Part shown: one piece after another, positions 11,401-20,987 of the stretch
Position numbering within the stretch: the stretch's first letter is position 1
Layout: each line of letters begins with the position of its first letter
The notes under the pieces: model-generated
Databases searched by the model: none
What the model saw: only the letters and a program-made list of their open reading frames with translations
What the model was told of the DNA's origin: nothing
Translations under genes and position numbers: made by a program
NCBI GenBank assembly: GCA_001986395.2
Contig: MQVO02000061.1
Span: 1-64,000, forward strand
Origin: Irpex lacteus
Taxonomy: Eukaryota > Basidiomycota > Agaricomycetes > Polyporales > Irpicaceae
Direction: 5' to 3'
DNA: 64,000 nucleotides

Positions 11401-12290
11401 ACCTTTCAAATTCCCCTCTCATGGTTTTTGGCTTCACAGACGGGTCAGCGCGAACTGGAACTCCAGATGTTGCGGCCGCAGCTTACCACCTTTACATTGG
11501 ACGCATGCGCGTAGCGTCCCATTCCTTCACTTACACGGAAGCGACTGCGTATGACGCCGAGCTCATCGCTTTAGCTGCTTGTATCACACGGGGTATTGCC
11601 TCCACTGATACTGATCTCCACATCTTCACAGACAGCGAAGCCGCTGTTAAATCCATCTTCGATGTGGGCCCGCACTCAGCTCAATCTACGTCCATTGGCA
11701 TAGCAACTAGGCTACGTGCATGGTTCACCACCCACCCAGCTGCGCACCTACACCTGCACTGGTGTCCTGGCCACGTCGGCATCAATCAAAACGAGCAAGT
11801 GGATCAACTCGCTCGCAACGCCCTTGGCGATCCTCATCGAACCCGCCTCACCTCGGTAGCCTGGTCTCGGCAACAAGCCAAAAAGAAAGCACTATTGGAC
11901 TGGGCCAAGATGTGCCGATCTCGCACGTACACTGGTCATCACTTTCTTCGGGGTCGACTACCCATCACTCCCACCACTCATAAAGGCGGCCGCTTCCTAT
12001 CCCGCTTCAAAACCAACGAAGCCGTCGCAAGGGCTGCACGCACTGTGTTATGTCACGCGCCGATAGGGGAGTACCGGAGACGTTTCTTCCCCCACGAATC
12101 CACCTCATGCCCAGACTGCCGAGAATTCCAATCACGAGCACATGTCTTGAGCAAGTGCACTCGCTACTGGCGGCCATTCCCCAACTTCATGGAGTTCCTT
12201 AAGAATTCGTCGCACCCCGATGCATCATTGCAATCTTTCCTTTCACGCAATCCATCCGCGTTCACTTTCGCAGATGCACCCCCTTCGTAG
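8430..12290 (+). CDS. LINE ORF2: endonuclease / reverse transcriptase / RNase H
   Basis: This 1,286-residue polyprotein nicks target DNA and copies the element RNA. Residues 1-230 form an APE-like endonuclease (VVSFNANH, FIQEPSY, IAGDFNLHH, GSDHAVL). The reverse transcriptase spans roughly residues 480-800: AYRPIVLLNCIGK, LAMDIAQFFPSVNHR, GVGQGSCLSPLFS, the catalytic FFVDDG box near residue 686, and WRYLGFFLD. RNase H follows near residue 1000, with FGFTDGSA, ATAYDAELIAL, HIFTDSEAA and WCPGHVGINQNEQVDQLA, so all its acidic residues are present. Near residue 1227 there is a CPDC-x(8)-H-x(4)-C motif. No stop or frameshift interrupts the frame, so the protein could be active. Confidence 0.95.
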   Translation: MSIPAPPQYNPDVFRVVSFNANHTPNNTAAILQHFVSVDAIFIQEPSYSVLKRVPSPTNPDGDEFFGTQAQSADWLLLEVRDLQQARVACYVNRRWSGANPRTRHDIISHPHLLCFSLMFGTTERFFLNVYSHPDNHASTKALIESTRLPNFTLIAGDFNLHHMLWETSRRSDAHAQEVIEFMPDVGVSLLNAPDVYTHFPHRRAFAPSVDDLAWIDSELINHPLTSLAIDSETRMGSDHAVLIIDIPTVPHYDAIPHIKPGSDEENEFLLELLDIFELRSHDVFSSAADLEASLDALFDATQAAFNRHARVPHISQHSKPWWNSECRERLEQFRRTNRQEERWAFFNAVRRAKRHHFDAVIAEMAAKKRVWDLTAWTKPRPVSTVSHIRGQNGDTIHSFEQFVENCTSQFYSAQHRPVDLSIVDVLEPRPERDFPPFSLQELRECLSGTSGRSAPGPDHITWNLLKLILQDPALESYLLRIFNACIEFQFWPSQFKSSVTIIIPKPKKPDYSLLKAYRPIVLLNCIGKLGEKMIANRMQYDCVRYGLLHPSQCGGVRSHSTDDAGLLLVHHLRAARAAGLHSTCLAMDIAQFFPSVNHRLLIAVLRRLGFHSSLCKLIESYLLGRTTRFRWNDRLSDPVDCTVGVGQGSCLSPLFSALVIVPALYVISRMLPKATAILRTSLLFFVDDGTLVISTDSLGTNVFLLKQLYPRIVTTFERSGIVLELDKLELCHFPRPRYTGSLPSLSITVQNSTITLHPQRVWRYLGFFLDSSLNFKYHVRYYATKALSTVRGYPMLGNSNRGLAPDQKRRLYISCVLPILTYGFRLWYNPRKPQKSLIAMLSRAQAVAARWILGAFRTSPIGGMEILAGLLPIRLHIRRLFERSILRFQRLPTNHIVTVTATPKVRRDHSYSVGYPLHNILPNSSLPLQIAHQFSQPSLETTSHSHPELRPGARLLDIFHSRITFNLSHPKKTADDFPQWVENLRTFITHLSNSPLMVFGFTDGSARTGTPDVAAAAYHLYIGRMRVASHSFTYTEATAYDAELIALAACITRGIASTDTDLHIFTDSEAAVKSIFDVGPHSAQSTSIGIATRLRAWFTTHPAAHLHLHWCPGHVGINQNEQVDQLARNALGDPHRTRLTSVAWSRQQAKKKALLDWAKMCRSRTYTGHHFLRGRLPITPTTHKGGRFLSRFKTNEAVARAARTVLCHAPIGEYRRRFFPHESTSCPDCREFQSRAHVLSKCTRYWRPFPNFMEFLKNSSHPDASLQSFLSRNPSAFTFADAPPS

Positions 12291-12457
12291 TGTAGCTTAC
12301 CTTACATTACAAAATCTGTTAGTGCAGACATCCGCACGGCGCGACTTTTTGTCATTCACTCAATAGGTAGTTAGACACTGCTTATTACCCTCTTGTACTT
12401 TACATTTGTCCCTAGCTCCGCTGACAATAATAATAGGATTTAAAAAAAAAAAAAAAA

Positions 12458-12472
12458 GACCATCCCATCAAC
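12458..12472. repeat. Right target-site duplication of the LINE
   Basis: Exact second copy of the 15-bp word at 6303-6317, immediately after the poly(A) tail. Confidence 0.93.
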
Positions 12473-12950
12473 GTACAGCTTGATATCTCCGGGGTGGATC
12501 GTGCCGTCTGGGCGTGGATGAAGCTTCGCCGACACCGACTCTAACGCATACGCCGGATATCTGTCGAAGTCGAGCTCATCGCGGACAAAGAGCTGACCTC
12601 GGTGGAGGGTGAAGGCCTCCTGAACGGCGGCGCAGAGATAGTGATAGCGTTCGAGAGCACACTGTCTTTGACGTTGCCCGATATCATAACGCTGTGGATC
12701 AGCATTCTGAGTGAGGTCGATGGCGTGTACGTATCTCCTGTCGCCCATAACGAGGTCAAAAGGATGGTGGTCGGCTGGGTCGAGGTTTGGACGTCGGTGA
12801 AAGAGCCAGGGAGTGGCGCGGTTTTCAAGTAATCGTGGACTCGGAAGTATCTGCATCGGCCCGCATCACGATGCAGCCGTGCCACTGGCCGGGAGTCGTG
12901 ACCGTGACATACCAAGAGAGGGACGTAAACGAGTGTTATGAGGAGTAATT
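12458..12950 (-). pseudogene. MYND zinc-finger protein, 5' part, severed by LINE insertion
   Basis: Reading leftwards, the frame from about 12837 down to the insertion point includes ENRATPWLFHRRPNLDPADH, VMGDRRYVHAIDL and IHPGDIKLYVDGMV. It then runs into the element's poly(A), read as phenylalanines. The last five residues before the element are the same VDGMV encoded by the duplication at 6303-6317, so the two halves join in frame. Upstream of 12837 the likely continuation (SRPVARLHRDAGRCRYFRV) lies in another frame, so a second one-base shift near 12830 is probable. I could not fix the true start; the left boundary of about 12950 is approximate. Confidence 0.7.
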
Positions 12951-13319
12951 TAGTACACAGAACTATGGCTACAACAAGAGAGTAATGAATGATGAAACCT
13001 GTAATGATAAGTTGGCACATGAAGCACGAGACGATACACACGCAGGAGGTCACAGTTTTACAACATGCGGAAGGTCATGACCCCACTGGCATCGCATGTC
13101 GCAAGCAAGGCACAGCCTCGCCTCAGGATTTCTGTGGAGGTTGCGATCAGCCATGAAGAGGAACACGCAAGCAGGAACGTAGAGCAAAAATATATGTCAA
13201 GCAGAATTGTAAAAGAGCGTGTGCAAGATATGTACAACAGAACCAGCGTGTAGGGGACAATAAATATACAAATAAAGATTATGTATAAAACGGGGCAATA
13301 TAAAAGATAGTGATGTTGG
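12951..13319. other. Intergenic, no gene seen
   Basis: AT-richer sequence lies between the MYND gene's 5' region and the end of the chitinase gene. It probably holds the MYND promoter and first exon, which I could not delimit. Confidence 0.5.
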
Positions 13320-14919
13320 CTAGCAACTAACCTCTTGGATGCCAATAGCGTTAGAAATGGCATCGACCAGCAAGTTATTGGAGTCGGTGGAAGCCTCCCA
13401 AAGTGCAAAACCGCGCAAGCCTTGCTCAGCAATAAACTTGCCCTTAGCGGCTGTGAAAGAACCACGCATCAGATCAAGGCAGGGGGACGACTTGAGTCAA
13501 AGCTTACCAAAGGATGTAGGGTCGTCGTAGGATATCATGGTCGAGTTATCGGGAACGTAGACGTATGGTGTTTGGCTGCAAGAGTCGAAGCGGAAGCCCA
13601 TGCCGGAGGTTGCGGTGCCATTCTGATCAAGAATGCCTCGTTCGATCATGCCGTTGAAGTTGAAGATGCCAGAGAAGCCACCGGGGCTGGCGTTACCGCA
13701 CTGGTCGACACCTGCGGGAGCATCCTCGTCACGGTTATCTCCGGCGGGCTGGTTTGCCTTGTTGAAGGCCGGATATGCTGCAAGGGCCTTTGTGCCAGTG
13801 GGCAGGAACGTCGATGTGTTAGTGCTTCCAGAGGCAAAAGCATCGGATGAGGAGACATCGAAGCTGTGTCCGTATCCAGCGACACCCAGAACGAGTTGAT
13901 TGGCAGGGAAGCCAGCTGCGGTCCACGCCTTGACCGCAGAGGTAGCGGATCCTTGTTGCTGGCCTGAGGGTGCGCAGGAGTCGTCGAGGGGGGCATTGGG
14001 ACCGACGGCAGTCGACCAGCTACCGTAAACATCATAGTTCATGATAGCAATGAAATCCAGAACTTTCGCAAAGCCAGAGACGTCAGAGGAGAGGCTACCA
14101 GTGGCGTCCTTGAAGGGTGAGATGGAGGTGGCAGCAGACAGGATGAGGTTGGGTTCAGCTTGGCGGAGCTCTTGCAAGAAAGAGAGGAAGTTCGCGGTGT
14201 CCTGAGGGCTGTTGATGTTACATCCGGCACCGACATCGGAGGGATATTCCCAGCTACGTAACAGTCAGCGTAAATACAAGGAGGTGCGCTGAAAAAACTG
14301 ACTCAAAGTCCAATCCGTCAAGCTGATACTTCTGGACAACACTCTGGCATTCTTTGACAAAGGCAGTTATATTGTCGGCGGAACCGACTGCGGATGAGAA
14401 GTACGAGGATCCACTCCATCCTCCGATGGTAGCCAACGCTTTGACGTTCTGGAGAAACATATAAATGAAAGACGTCGCCAGATTTTGTCAACTGGGACAT
14501 ACATGTGAATGAGCCTGCTGAACAAACTCAGAGATCAAAGGTTCATTGGAGGCCTCAAACGAGATCGAGCCGTCGCTCTGCGGTTCTCTGCGACTGTGGT
14601 CAGCGAACGACGAACTCCTGAAACTATTGAATGCTGCTCACCCGAAAGCGTACGTAACCTGAGTGTACTTGTCCCAAGGTATGTCCGAGGGTGCGAGGAA
14701 ATCCGAGCTGTAACCTGCATACCAGGTGGTAGCCACGATGTCATCGGTAGACGAGTTACCGGAAGAGGAAGGAGCAGAGGACGAGACAGCACCAGCGGCA
14801 GCGGCGGTGGGTGAGGCAGATGCGGATGCGGCAGCGGAAGATGGTCTGAGGCTACACATGGGCGCAGCCCATACGGAAGCAACGTTCAAGATAAATATCG
14901 AGATGAACATGTACAACAT
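13320..14919 (-). CDS. Secreted GH18 chitinase
   Basis: This enzyme hydrolyses chitin beta-1,4 bonds outside the cell or in the wall. From ATG 14919 there is a signal peptide (FISIFILNVASVWAAP), an Ala/Ser-rich linker, and then the catalytic barrel beginning VATTWYAGYSSDF. The conserved SxGG strand appears as ATIGGWSGSSYF. The catalytic motif DGLDFDWEYP is complete, but its central Asp codon is split by an intron (14254-14302). Further barrel motifs are IAIMNYDVYGSW, LVLGVAGYGHSF and GLRGFALWEAS. The stop is at 13320-13322 after at least five introns. No separate chitin-binding domain is visible. Catalytic residues are intact, so it should be active. It probably acts in wall remodelling or chitin degradation. 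Confidence 0.93.
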
Positions 14920-15931
14920 GTTGTGAAAAATCTATGAGTGATAGCCAAGAGAAAAGGAGAGACGTGCGGAGAGGGGAATGTTGGGTGCGCTGAGGGTGGG
15001 TGGAGCAAGCTTTTGTACTCGGTGTCTCGAGAGGCAAAGAACGCAGTCACATACCGTATTTTTAGGATTAACAAAGCACCCTCGGGTCTGGGAACATGCG
15101 CCTGAATGTTGGCCTACAACGCCGCCTCGTGTTGGCCAGCCGGCACAATAAAACACGGCCAGTCGGAGACAATAGGTCTTCGCGAGCGTATCCAACGAAA
15201 CCACATTTCTGACATCGACAATGGGTGTGAATAGGTAAATTGACAGTGAATGCAGGCCTTTACACGTAGTTATGTCGTCGAAAGGCCTTTTTGACTGCCA
15301 GTGGTGGTGGTGTTCCGCAAATGTGATGCACTAACAAGCGCTGAGGGCGGATATTGCTTTGTCCCATTTATGGAAAGTGAGTATGTACCCCGAAGAGCCA
15401 TGCAGTCGGAACATCGCAATGCACCTCATATCTTTACAATGCTTCTGTAAAGGCATATATAATCTTGCACTATGTAGTTGGGGATTGTCTTCAGCCCCTA
15501 TATGAATCGTGGCCGATAGTCTCATTGATAACGCGTTCCCACCGGAAAGACCCCAAGCAGTACTGCGAATTCAACGAGGCGTAGTTGAGGCGCAGGTACA
15601 TTGAATGTATTTTAAGATACGTATGCCCAATCATAATGCTTGCTTGGACATCTATAACGTGATCGAGCTGGGTGTAGAGATATAGCGAGTACATGAGATA
15701 AAGCGGCACGACACCTCCTGCCTAGAGCTGACTAGAAGTGTCATTTGCGATCGGAATGAGAGACGGTTATCACCAGGAAGTTTGAAACGGCATGCATGGT
15801 CGTGTATGCAGAGTCGATTGTGCGATGGATGAACAGGAGCTCTTCTATCTTCCTCCCCTATCGTTGTTGCAGACCAATGAGATCAAAATACAGGATACAA
15901 CAAATTGGTTGCTTACCATAAGGCTCCGGAA
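14920..15931. other. Intergenic, no gene seen
   Basis: This holds the upstream region of the chitinase gene and the downstream region of the F-box gene. The small open frames on both strands have no recognisable motif and no supporting splice pattern. Confidence 0.6.
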
Positions 15932-17238
15932 CTAGTAGAACTTCAAGATTCCTCGATGTTGAAGGGTATGTAGCTCCTCCACGATAATGTCAACGATCGA
16001 AGATGACAAACTGAACATTTCGCTGCTCTTGCTGTCTCCACCGCAAAATGTAACACGCTTCAGAGCAGGAAGCCGTTTATATGCCTCTGTCTGTATGTCC
16101 CACCTTACCAAGTCAATCGACTCCTCCATGTCATCCAGATGGACGTTTCCGTCGATGATAAACGTGATATATTGGATAGTCGGTGGTAAGGTTGCGAGAA
16201 TGGCGTTGACGATGTCCCATGGGGGAACATAATCCAACGCATGAAGGCCAGTCTGCTCATATGGAACAAAGAGTTGCAAGGACTCGAGCTGCGTGCATTC
16301 ACCAAGACTCAGCTGAGTACATTCATCTTCGGGAGTAGCTGAAAACCTTATTCAGTATCGAAGTGAGAATTTGGTCAATTGCTTTTCTTACGTTCGTCGC
16401 TATAGTCCATGAAGGTAACTTGCGTTAGTCTCAGCTCGAGAGACTTCAAGCTGAAGGCAGCCGCTCGAATGAGCTTTCCAATGGAGGGGATATCCTCGGT
16501 GTAGAACGACCAGATAGTCAAGCTGGCTAATGCACTGAGGTCCAATTTCCCGAGAGCAAAGTTGATAAGTATACACGCAGGCCCCGGGGCCCGCATATCG
16601 AGCGTCTCCAACTTCAGCTGGGCGGGGAACGATGGAAACTCTTCGGTAGGTAAACCATCCCAAAGTGGCTGAGGCTCCCAGCAGCTCCGTATTGTTGCCA
16701 GTGTCTTCAATGCAGGAAGCAGACACAGCACAGACATCACGTCCCGGACGGTCTTGAACTGTTGCTTAGAGTCACGAGAGGCTTCTACTCTGCACACGAT
16801 TAACGACGTGACCGATGCTGAAGCGAGAATAGGAGACCCTTTGATGGACGCTGCAGGCCAGGCAACGTTGACTGTCCACAAGGTCTGAAGGCGAGGGAGC
16901 AGCGATAGAAGACGCCCTAAGGTGGCAAGGCTGACACAAGGCTCAACATCCCAGTAGCCGTAGAAGGAGCCTGTGGTTGTGATAGTACACATACGTACAT
17001 AGGACCCGCACTGGCTGCCCATCGCAGACTCGAACGCTTGGACGGCCATGTGGAGATCGGTGTCACCGGCTGAAGGAGACAGTGGTATCTTAATCTTTCG
17101 AAAGAGGTGATACCGACTAGACACAGTCCAGGTGCGGCACACAAGGGCACATTGGAGGAGGGCGAGCCAATCATCATGCAGGTGGTCAACGATGATGTCG
17201 ATGAGCTCAGTAGGAAACATGGACTTCATATCGGACAT
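15932..17238 (-). CDS. F-box protein with leucine-rich C-terminal region
   Basis: Probably a substrate adaptor of an SCF ubiquitin ligase. From ATG 17238 the first exon opens with an F-box (FPTELIDIIVDHLHDDW, CALVCRTW, RYHLFRKI). It is followed by irregular leucine-rich stretches (LATLGRLLSLLPRLQTLW, LKLETLDMRAPG, FSLKSLELRL). The exon ends at a GTAAG donor near 16391. The second exon begins at about 16340 (ATPEDECTQLSLGECTQLE) and ends at the stop 15932-15934. The total is about 417 residues. Basidiomycetes have hundreds of such proteins, and the substrate cannot be inferred. Confidence 0.82.
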
Positions 17239-17642
17239 GAGTTAGTACCCCTTCCATCGTTTTACTGCACGTCACTGAACGCACCATGTTGGTCGCACGG
17301 TACACGGAAAGTCGTGGTATTGCCAGTGCAAGATATTGTTCCTTCGCGCGCCGGCCAGACCTAAGAGGTCCTGAGGTAGAGCAAGCACGTTCAACCTTCC
17401 CGGGCCTAGGATCTCGTGTCTGAACCCTGATGTGTCCAGAACGTGCGGAGCTCAGCAGAACACTCCCGAAACGCATGCAATGGACTGACCGATCACTATA
17501 GCCCTAGAATAGAGTGACAGCTGAAAGTTGGAAGATTGTAGTCTCGTGCCCAGAAGAGACGGACGTCGCCGAGGCTCCGTCCCCATTAGGCCGTCGGAGA
17601 TCGAAAAAGAATGAGAGGTCCAACGGCCTAAGGGTCTGGGGT
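17239..17642. other. Gene-free; possible outer arm of the large transposon's inverted repeat
   Basis: No gene is seen. Between about 17502 and 17600 there are words (CCCTAGA, TAGTCTCG, CGTCGGAGATCGAAAAA) that recur in inverted orientation and the same order at about 35740-35806. The terminal repeat of the large element may therefore extend outward to here. Confidence 0.4.
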
Positions 17643-17916
17643 TTCTGGTAGAGACGGGTGGGGGTCAATGTAAACGCCACAATGACGCAGGCAAAAGGCT
17701 GGTCTCGCGGGCGTCTACGCCAGCCCTTCAGAGTGCTCGGTAGTCCGTGTCTGCATCCCCCGCGACTGTAAAAAAGATTTGAGTTCATATAGCATTTTGC
17801 TAAATATTTCAGCAGCTAATAGATTATTTTCGTGATTTTACAGCTTTGTGGGCGACGCGTCGACTTCGCGCACGGGTTAAGCGCTCTCGATTGACCCCCA
17901 CCCGTCTCTACCAGAA
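17643..17916. mobile_element. MITE-like inverted-repeat unit
   Basis: A perfect 27-bp inverted repeat (17643-17669 and 17890-17916; core GTAGAGACGGGTGGGGGTCA) bounds 274 bp of noncoding DNA. It interrupts the similarity between the two arms of the large element, as a nested insertion would. I found no clear target-site duplication. Confidence 0.55.
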
Positions 17917-17926
17917 CGACCAGACG

Positions 17927-18007
17927 GCACAGCACATCAGCGCCCGTATTCCAACGATGGGTATCGGATGGATATCAGCAATATCCATCCGATACCCATC
18001 CGATACC
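17927..18007 (+). repeat. Left terminal inverted repeat of the giant element
   Basis: It matches the reverse complement of 35632-35712 with about three mismatches, starting GCACAGCACATCAG. It contains its own palindrome (ATGGGTATCGGATGGATAT, a 5-nt loop, then the complement), which could fold into a 19-bp hairpin. Confidence 0.85.
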
Positions 18008-18874
18008 CACGTTTGATATCGGGACGATATTGAAAGGAAAATGAAGCTAAATTCGATCGATACCCATTCAATACCCATCTAGGCGCTTTGAGAAGGTACA
18101 ATCAGGCGCCCACTGGCCATTCAGGTTTAATTCGAATAAAATGCGTTTTTAATTATAATCCCGTCCGGTTCTCATTGCAGGGCACGTTGTACGATATATA
18201 CATGAGCAATATACATTGTAGTCCATAAAACAGACCTGATTGTGCCCGTCAAATGCAGGCATCACTCAGAACTAGTCCCTGCCACCAGGTCTGCAAGGAT
18301 CCGCCGCGTCCGCCGCCTTAATTATAAGCTTAAGGTTCGCATTCGAATTCGAAGGTTCCACATGATTGCAAGTGCCGTATGCACGAGGATCGCGCTTCGT
18401 GCGTCGGGGTACGCGTCTGTATGAATTGAAAGAAGTGATCAGTGATGCGCCAACGTCAGCAGTATCCGTGAATTGGAAGCTTAAGGGAAGGTTCGCAGGT
18501 GGTCCGTGCGATGACATACCTTGAGCTTGCGCACCAGTTCCCGACCGTGAGCTCGAGCCCTCAGCTGCCTCTCCTCCCCCTCTTAAGCTTGCCTCTCAAA
18601 CGCCATAGCCAAGTGCCAGTTTTTGTAGCCTGAACTCGTCGGTTGGCACGTCCCTCCTCGTCTATATGTATCTGGGTGATCTTCGTCTTTAACTGACCTA
18701 TAAGCATTTCAAAGGGACGACCAAATACATCAGTTTCGCGAAAACGGTCTGTAAGGTCGTTAATACTCACTGTATGCGCCCCTTCCGTATCTGTGCATGC
18801 ACACAGACGTGTTAACCAAGACTTTATAGGTCCAGTTCGCTTGCATTTGGGTACCCGTGGTCTACGCCGTGACC
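18008..18874. other. Subterminal region, no gene assigned
   Basis: Further GATACCCAT words lie near 18058 and 18070, in line with subterminal transposase-binding repeats. The rest is the upstream region of the coiled-coil gene. Open frames on either strand are not convincing. Confidence 0.5.
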
Positions 18875-20987
18875 ATGGCGATGCGCGATGCCTTCCTTCC
18901 CAAGCGCAAGTCCATGTCTGAGAGTACTCGGTCGCAGCAAACCTCCTCTCGCGCTCCATCCTCGCAACCACCTGCCAAACAGAGACGTGTCAGTGAGGCA
19001 GGAGGCGTCGCGTCTGCGACCGTACAGCCTCGTCCCTTCGTTAACCCTTTCGCAACTCGTTCCTCGACTAGCGGCGCATCGAACTCGGAGGGCACCATCC
19101 CTGCTGTTAGGCCAGAAGCAGACTCTTTCCCTCAGTCACGCGCAACGTCCCAAGAACCGCATACACCCACCTTGCAGCCCACTTCCGGCTCGTTGCATAT
19201 GGGGGGTTCGTCGCAGGTAGCCTCCGCCAACGACCCATACGTCGTGCCTGCCTGTTTCCGCGGTCCTGAACTATCCCTGTATCCAGCACCCGGAGTTTAT
19301 CTCCCTGATCCCCCTCGTCTCCCTGATCCCCCTCGTCTCCCTGATCCCCCTCGTCTCCCTGATCCCCCTCGTCTCCCTGATCCCCCTCGTCTCCCTGATC
19401 CCCCTCGTCTCCCTGCATCCTATCCTACCAGTAGCACGCCCGATGAGCTCCGTCGTCCTCCGTCTTCCGCGACGATTGTCGCCGCTAATAACCCGTCGAC
19501 AGTGAAGGCGGTCAATGACAAGATTAAACAGCTCGAAGGTTTGTGCAAAAACTTACAGGAGTCGGTGGCCAACGAGAGAACGAGCATTAGCTCGCTCAAC
19601 TCGAAGGTGAAATCTGCGGAAGGGAAGGTGGATGCCTTGGAAGGCAACACAAACCAACTGGGAGCGTGGGTTCATGCAGAGCGGGATAAAACCAATGCGA
19701 GGCTCGATAAGATGGAAGCACGAATTGATGAGGTGTACCAAACGATGCAGACCTTACTGAATGCGAACGCAACCCAGGCTGTCTCTGCAGCTCCCACGCC
19801 GGTGCCACGGACCTCAGAATCGTATGATAAGGACCCTGTATTGGCCGTAAGTCGCATATATCTTTGTGATCGTATCCATGACAAATATTGACTTACCTTC
19901 CACTACAGCAAGTTGTGCGCGCCACGTTCAGGAATCAGATGGGGGTACCCACCACTAACGAGTCCGTACCCGACCCTCTTGAGAGTGGCGACTATTGGAC
20001 CCCAACTAATCCGCGTCTGCTACGACCTGGGTGGAAGGAATGGCAAGATAATCAGGGTTGGCAGGACGAGCTCACCCACAAGGTGAAGACTCTCGGCCAT
20101 GGCCTGTATAGCCCCGATCAGAATTTCCCCATCCAGCAGTATATGGACAACGTACCAGAGGTTGCCATTCGGTATGCCATTCGCCGATACTGGATCACCC
20201 TGTCAACCAAATGGAAGCTCGAGCAGAAGTCCATCGAGGAGGTGAAGGCCTCAGCCGCTGCTAAGCGTCGCAGGGCGCGAACCAATAACGTTAGTCATTA
20301 GTACACATGCTCTGATCACGAAAGCTGACTTGCCTCGCATGTAGAAAGCAAATGCTCGGCGCAAGACCAGAGCTGCTCATCCCTCCATGCAGAATAGTTC
20401 CGAAGACTACGCATACGAACCTGCATATCAATCATTAGAGATCACCGCGGATGAAGCGTTAAAAGTATGGCCGTGGCCACAACCTCCGGCCCGTGATCCA
20501 GATGCTACAGATGCAGAATCTGTAGACCCTGGACCACCCTCTCGTCGTCTCTCCATCTCTAGCCAAGACCCACCAAACAATCGGCCTACGGCGAGCACAT
20601 CTCAGGTTGAGGATCCGACGTATACGAAGCCCAAGCTAGGCGTATGGATCGCTTTGCAACCCAAGAACCGTGGGCCCAGAGTAAGTTTCGCGTTATTACG
20701 TGCGCAACGGCTCACCTCATCGATTGCTGCAGCCGCGAGAGCTTTTTGCTAAGCTTCGCCGACTCCAGACTGGCAACCACACCACATCCACGGTCCATCC
20801 CATTCCGACAGACGATCCCCTCCCTCGTAGGCGACACGGGTATCCCAAAAAACTCATCCCCCGTTCGCACGTCGATCCAGGGTACTTAGCCGATCATGAG
20901 TCCCAAGACGACGAGGCATATGTCCGTACTGATCGTGGCGTTCCAGCGGTACCTGGCGATGGCCAGGAGCCTTCAGTCAATGACTGA
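18875..20987 (+). CDS. Transposon-borne unknown protein with PDPPRL repeats and coiled coil
   Basis: I do not recognise the family. ATG 18875 sits in an ACCATGG context. The first exon encodes a Ser/Pro-rich basic region (SQPPAKQRR) and six LPDPPR repeats. It continues into a coiled coil (VNDKIKQLEGLCKNLQESVA and onward, about residues 210-310). After an intron (about 19849-19909) comes a globular segment (QVVRATFRNQMGV, DYWTPTNPRLLRPGWKEWQ, PEVAIRYAIRRYW) ending in a basic AKRRRAR stretch. Two further exons carry a Pro-rich and acidic tail. The stop TGA at 20985-20987 adjoins the stop of the opposing gene. The layout suggests a DNA-associated accessory protein of the element; that is inference. 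Confidence 0.72.
19301..19408 (+). repeat. Six tandem copies of an 18-bp coding repeat
   Basis: The unit CTCCCTGATCCCCCTCGT is repeated six times without change, encoding LPDPPR each time. A partial copy follows. It is in frame, so it alters protein length without breaking it. Confidence 0.93.

Larger units (their letters stand above)
6318..12457 (+). mobile_element. Non-LTR retrotransposon (LINE, APE-type with RNase H; Tad-like)
   Basis: The element is 6,140 bp. It has a 5' leader of about 200 bp, a gag-like ORF1 with zinc knuckles (6524-8433), an ORF2 with endonuclease, reverse transcriptase and RNase H (8430-12290), and a short 3' UTR. It ends in an AATAATAATAGG-type stretch and a 16-A tail (12442-12457). 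A perfect 15-bp duplication flanks it. This domain order (APE, RT, RNase H, terminal Cys/His motif) is that of fungal Tad-like LINEs; the clade name is inference. ORF2 is uninterrupted and ORF1 carries one frame break, so the insertion looks young. Confidence 0.93.

Noticed and set aside
18561..18971. Minus-strand open frame of 136 codons ahead of the coiled-coil gene
   Set aside because: It overlaps the start of the plus-strand gene and has no motif or splice support.
19301..19408. CRISPR-like repeat array
   Set aside because: Repeats are contiguous without spacers, lie in a coding frame, and the organism is a eukaryote.
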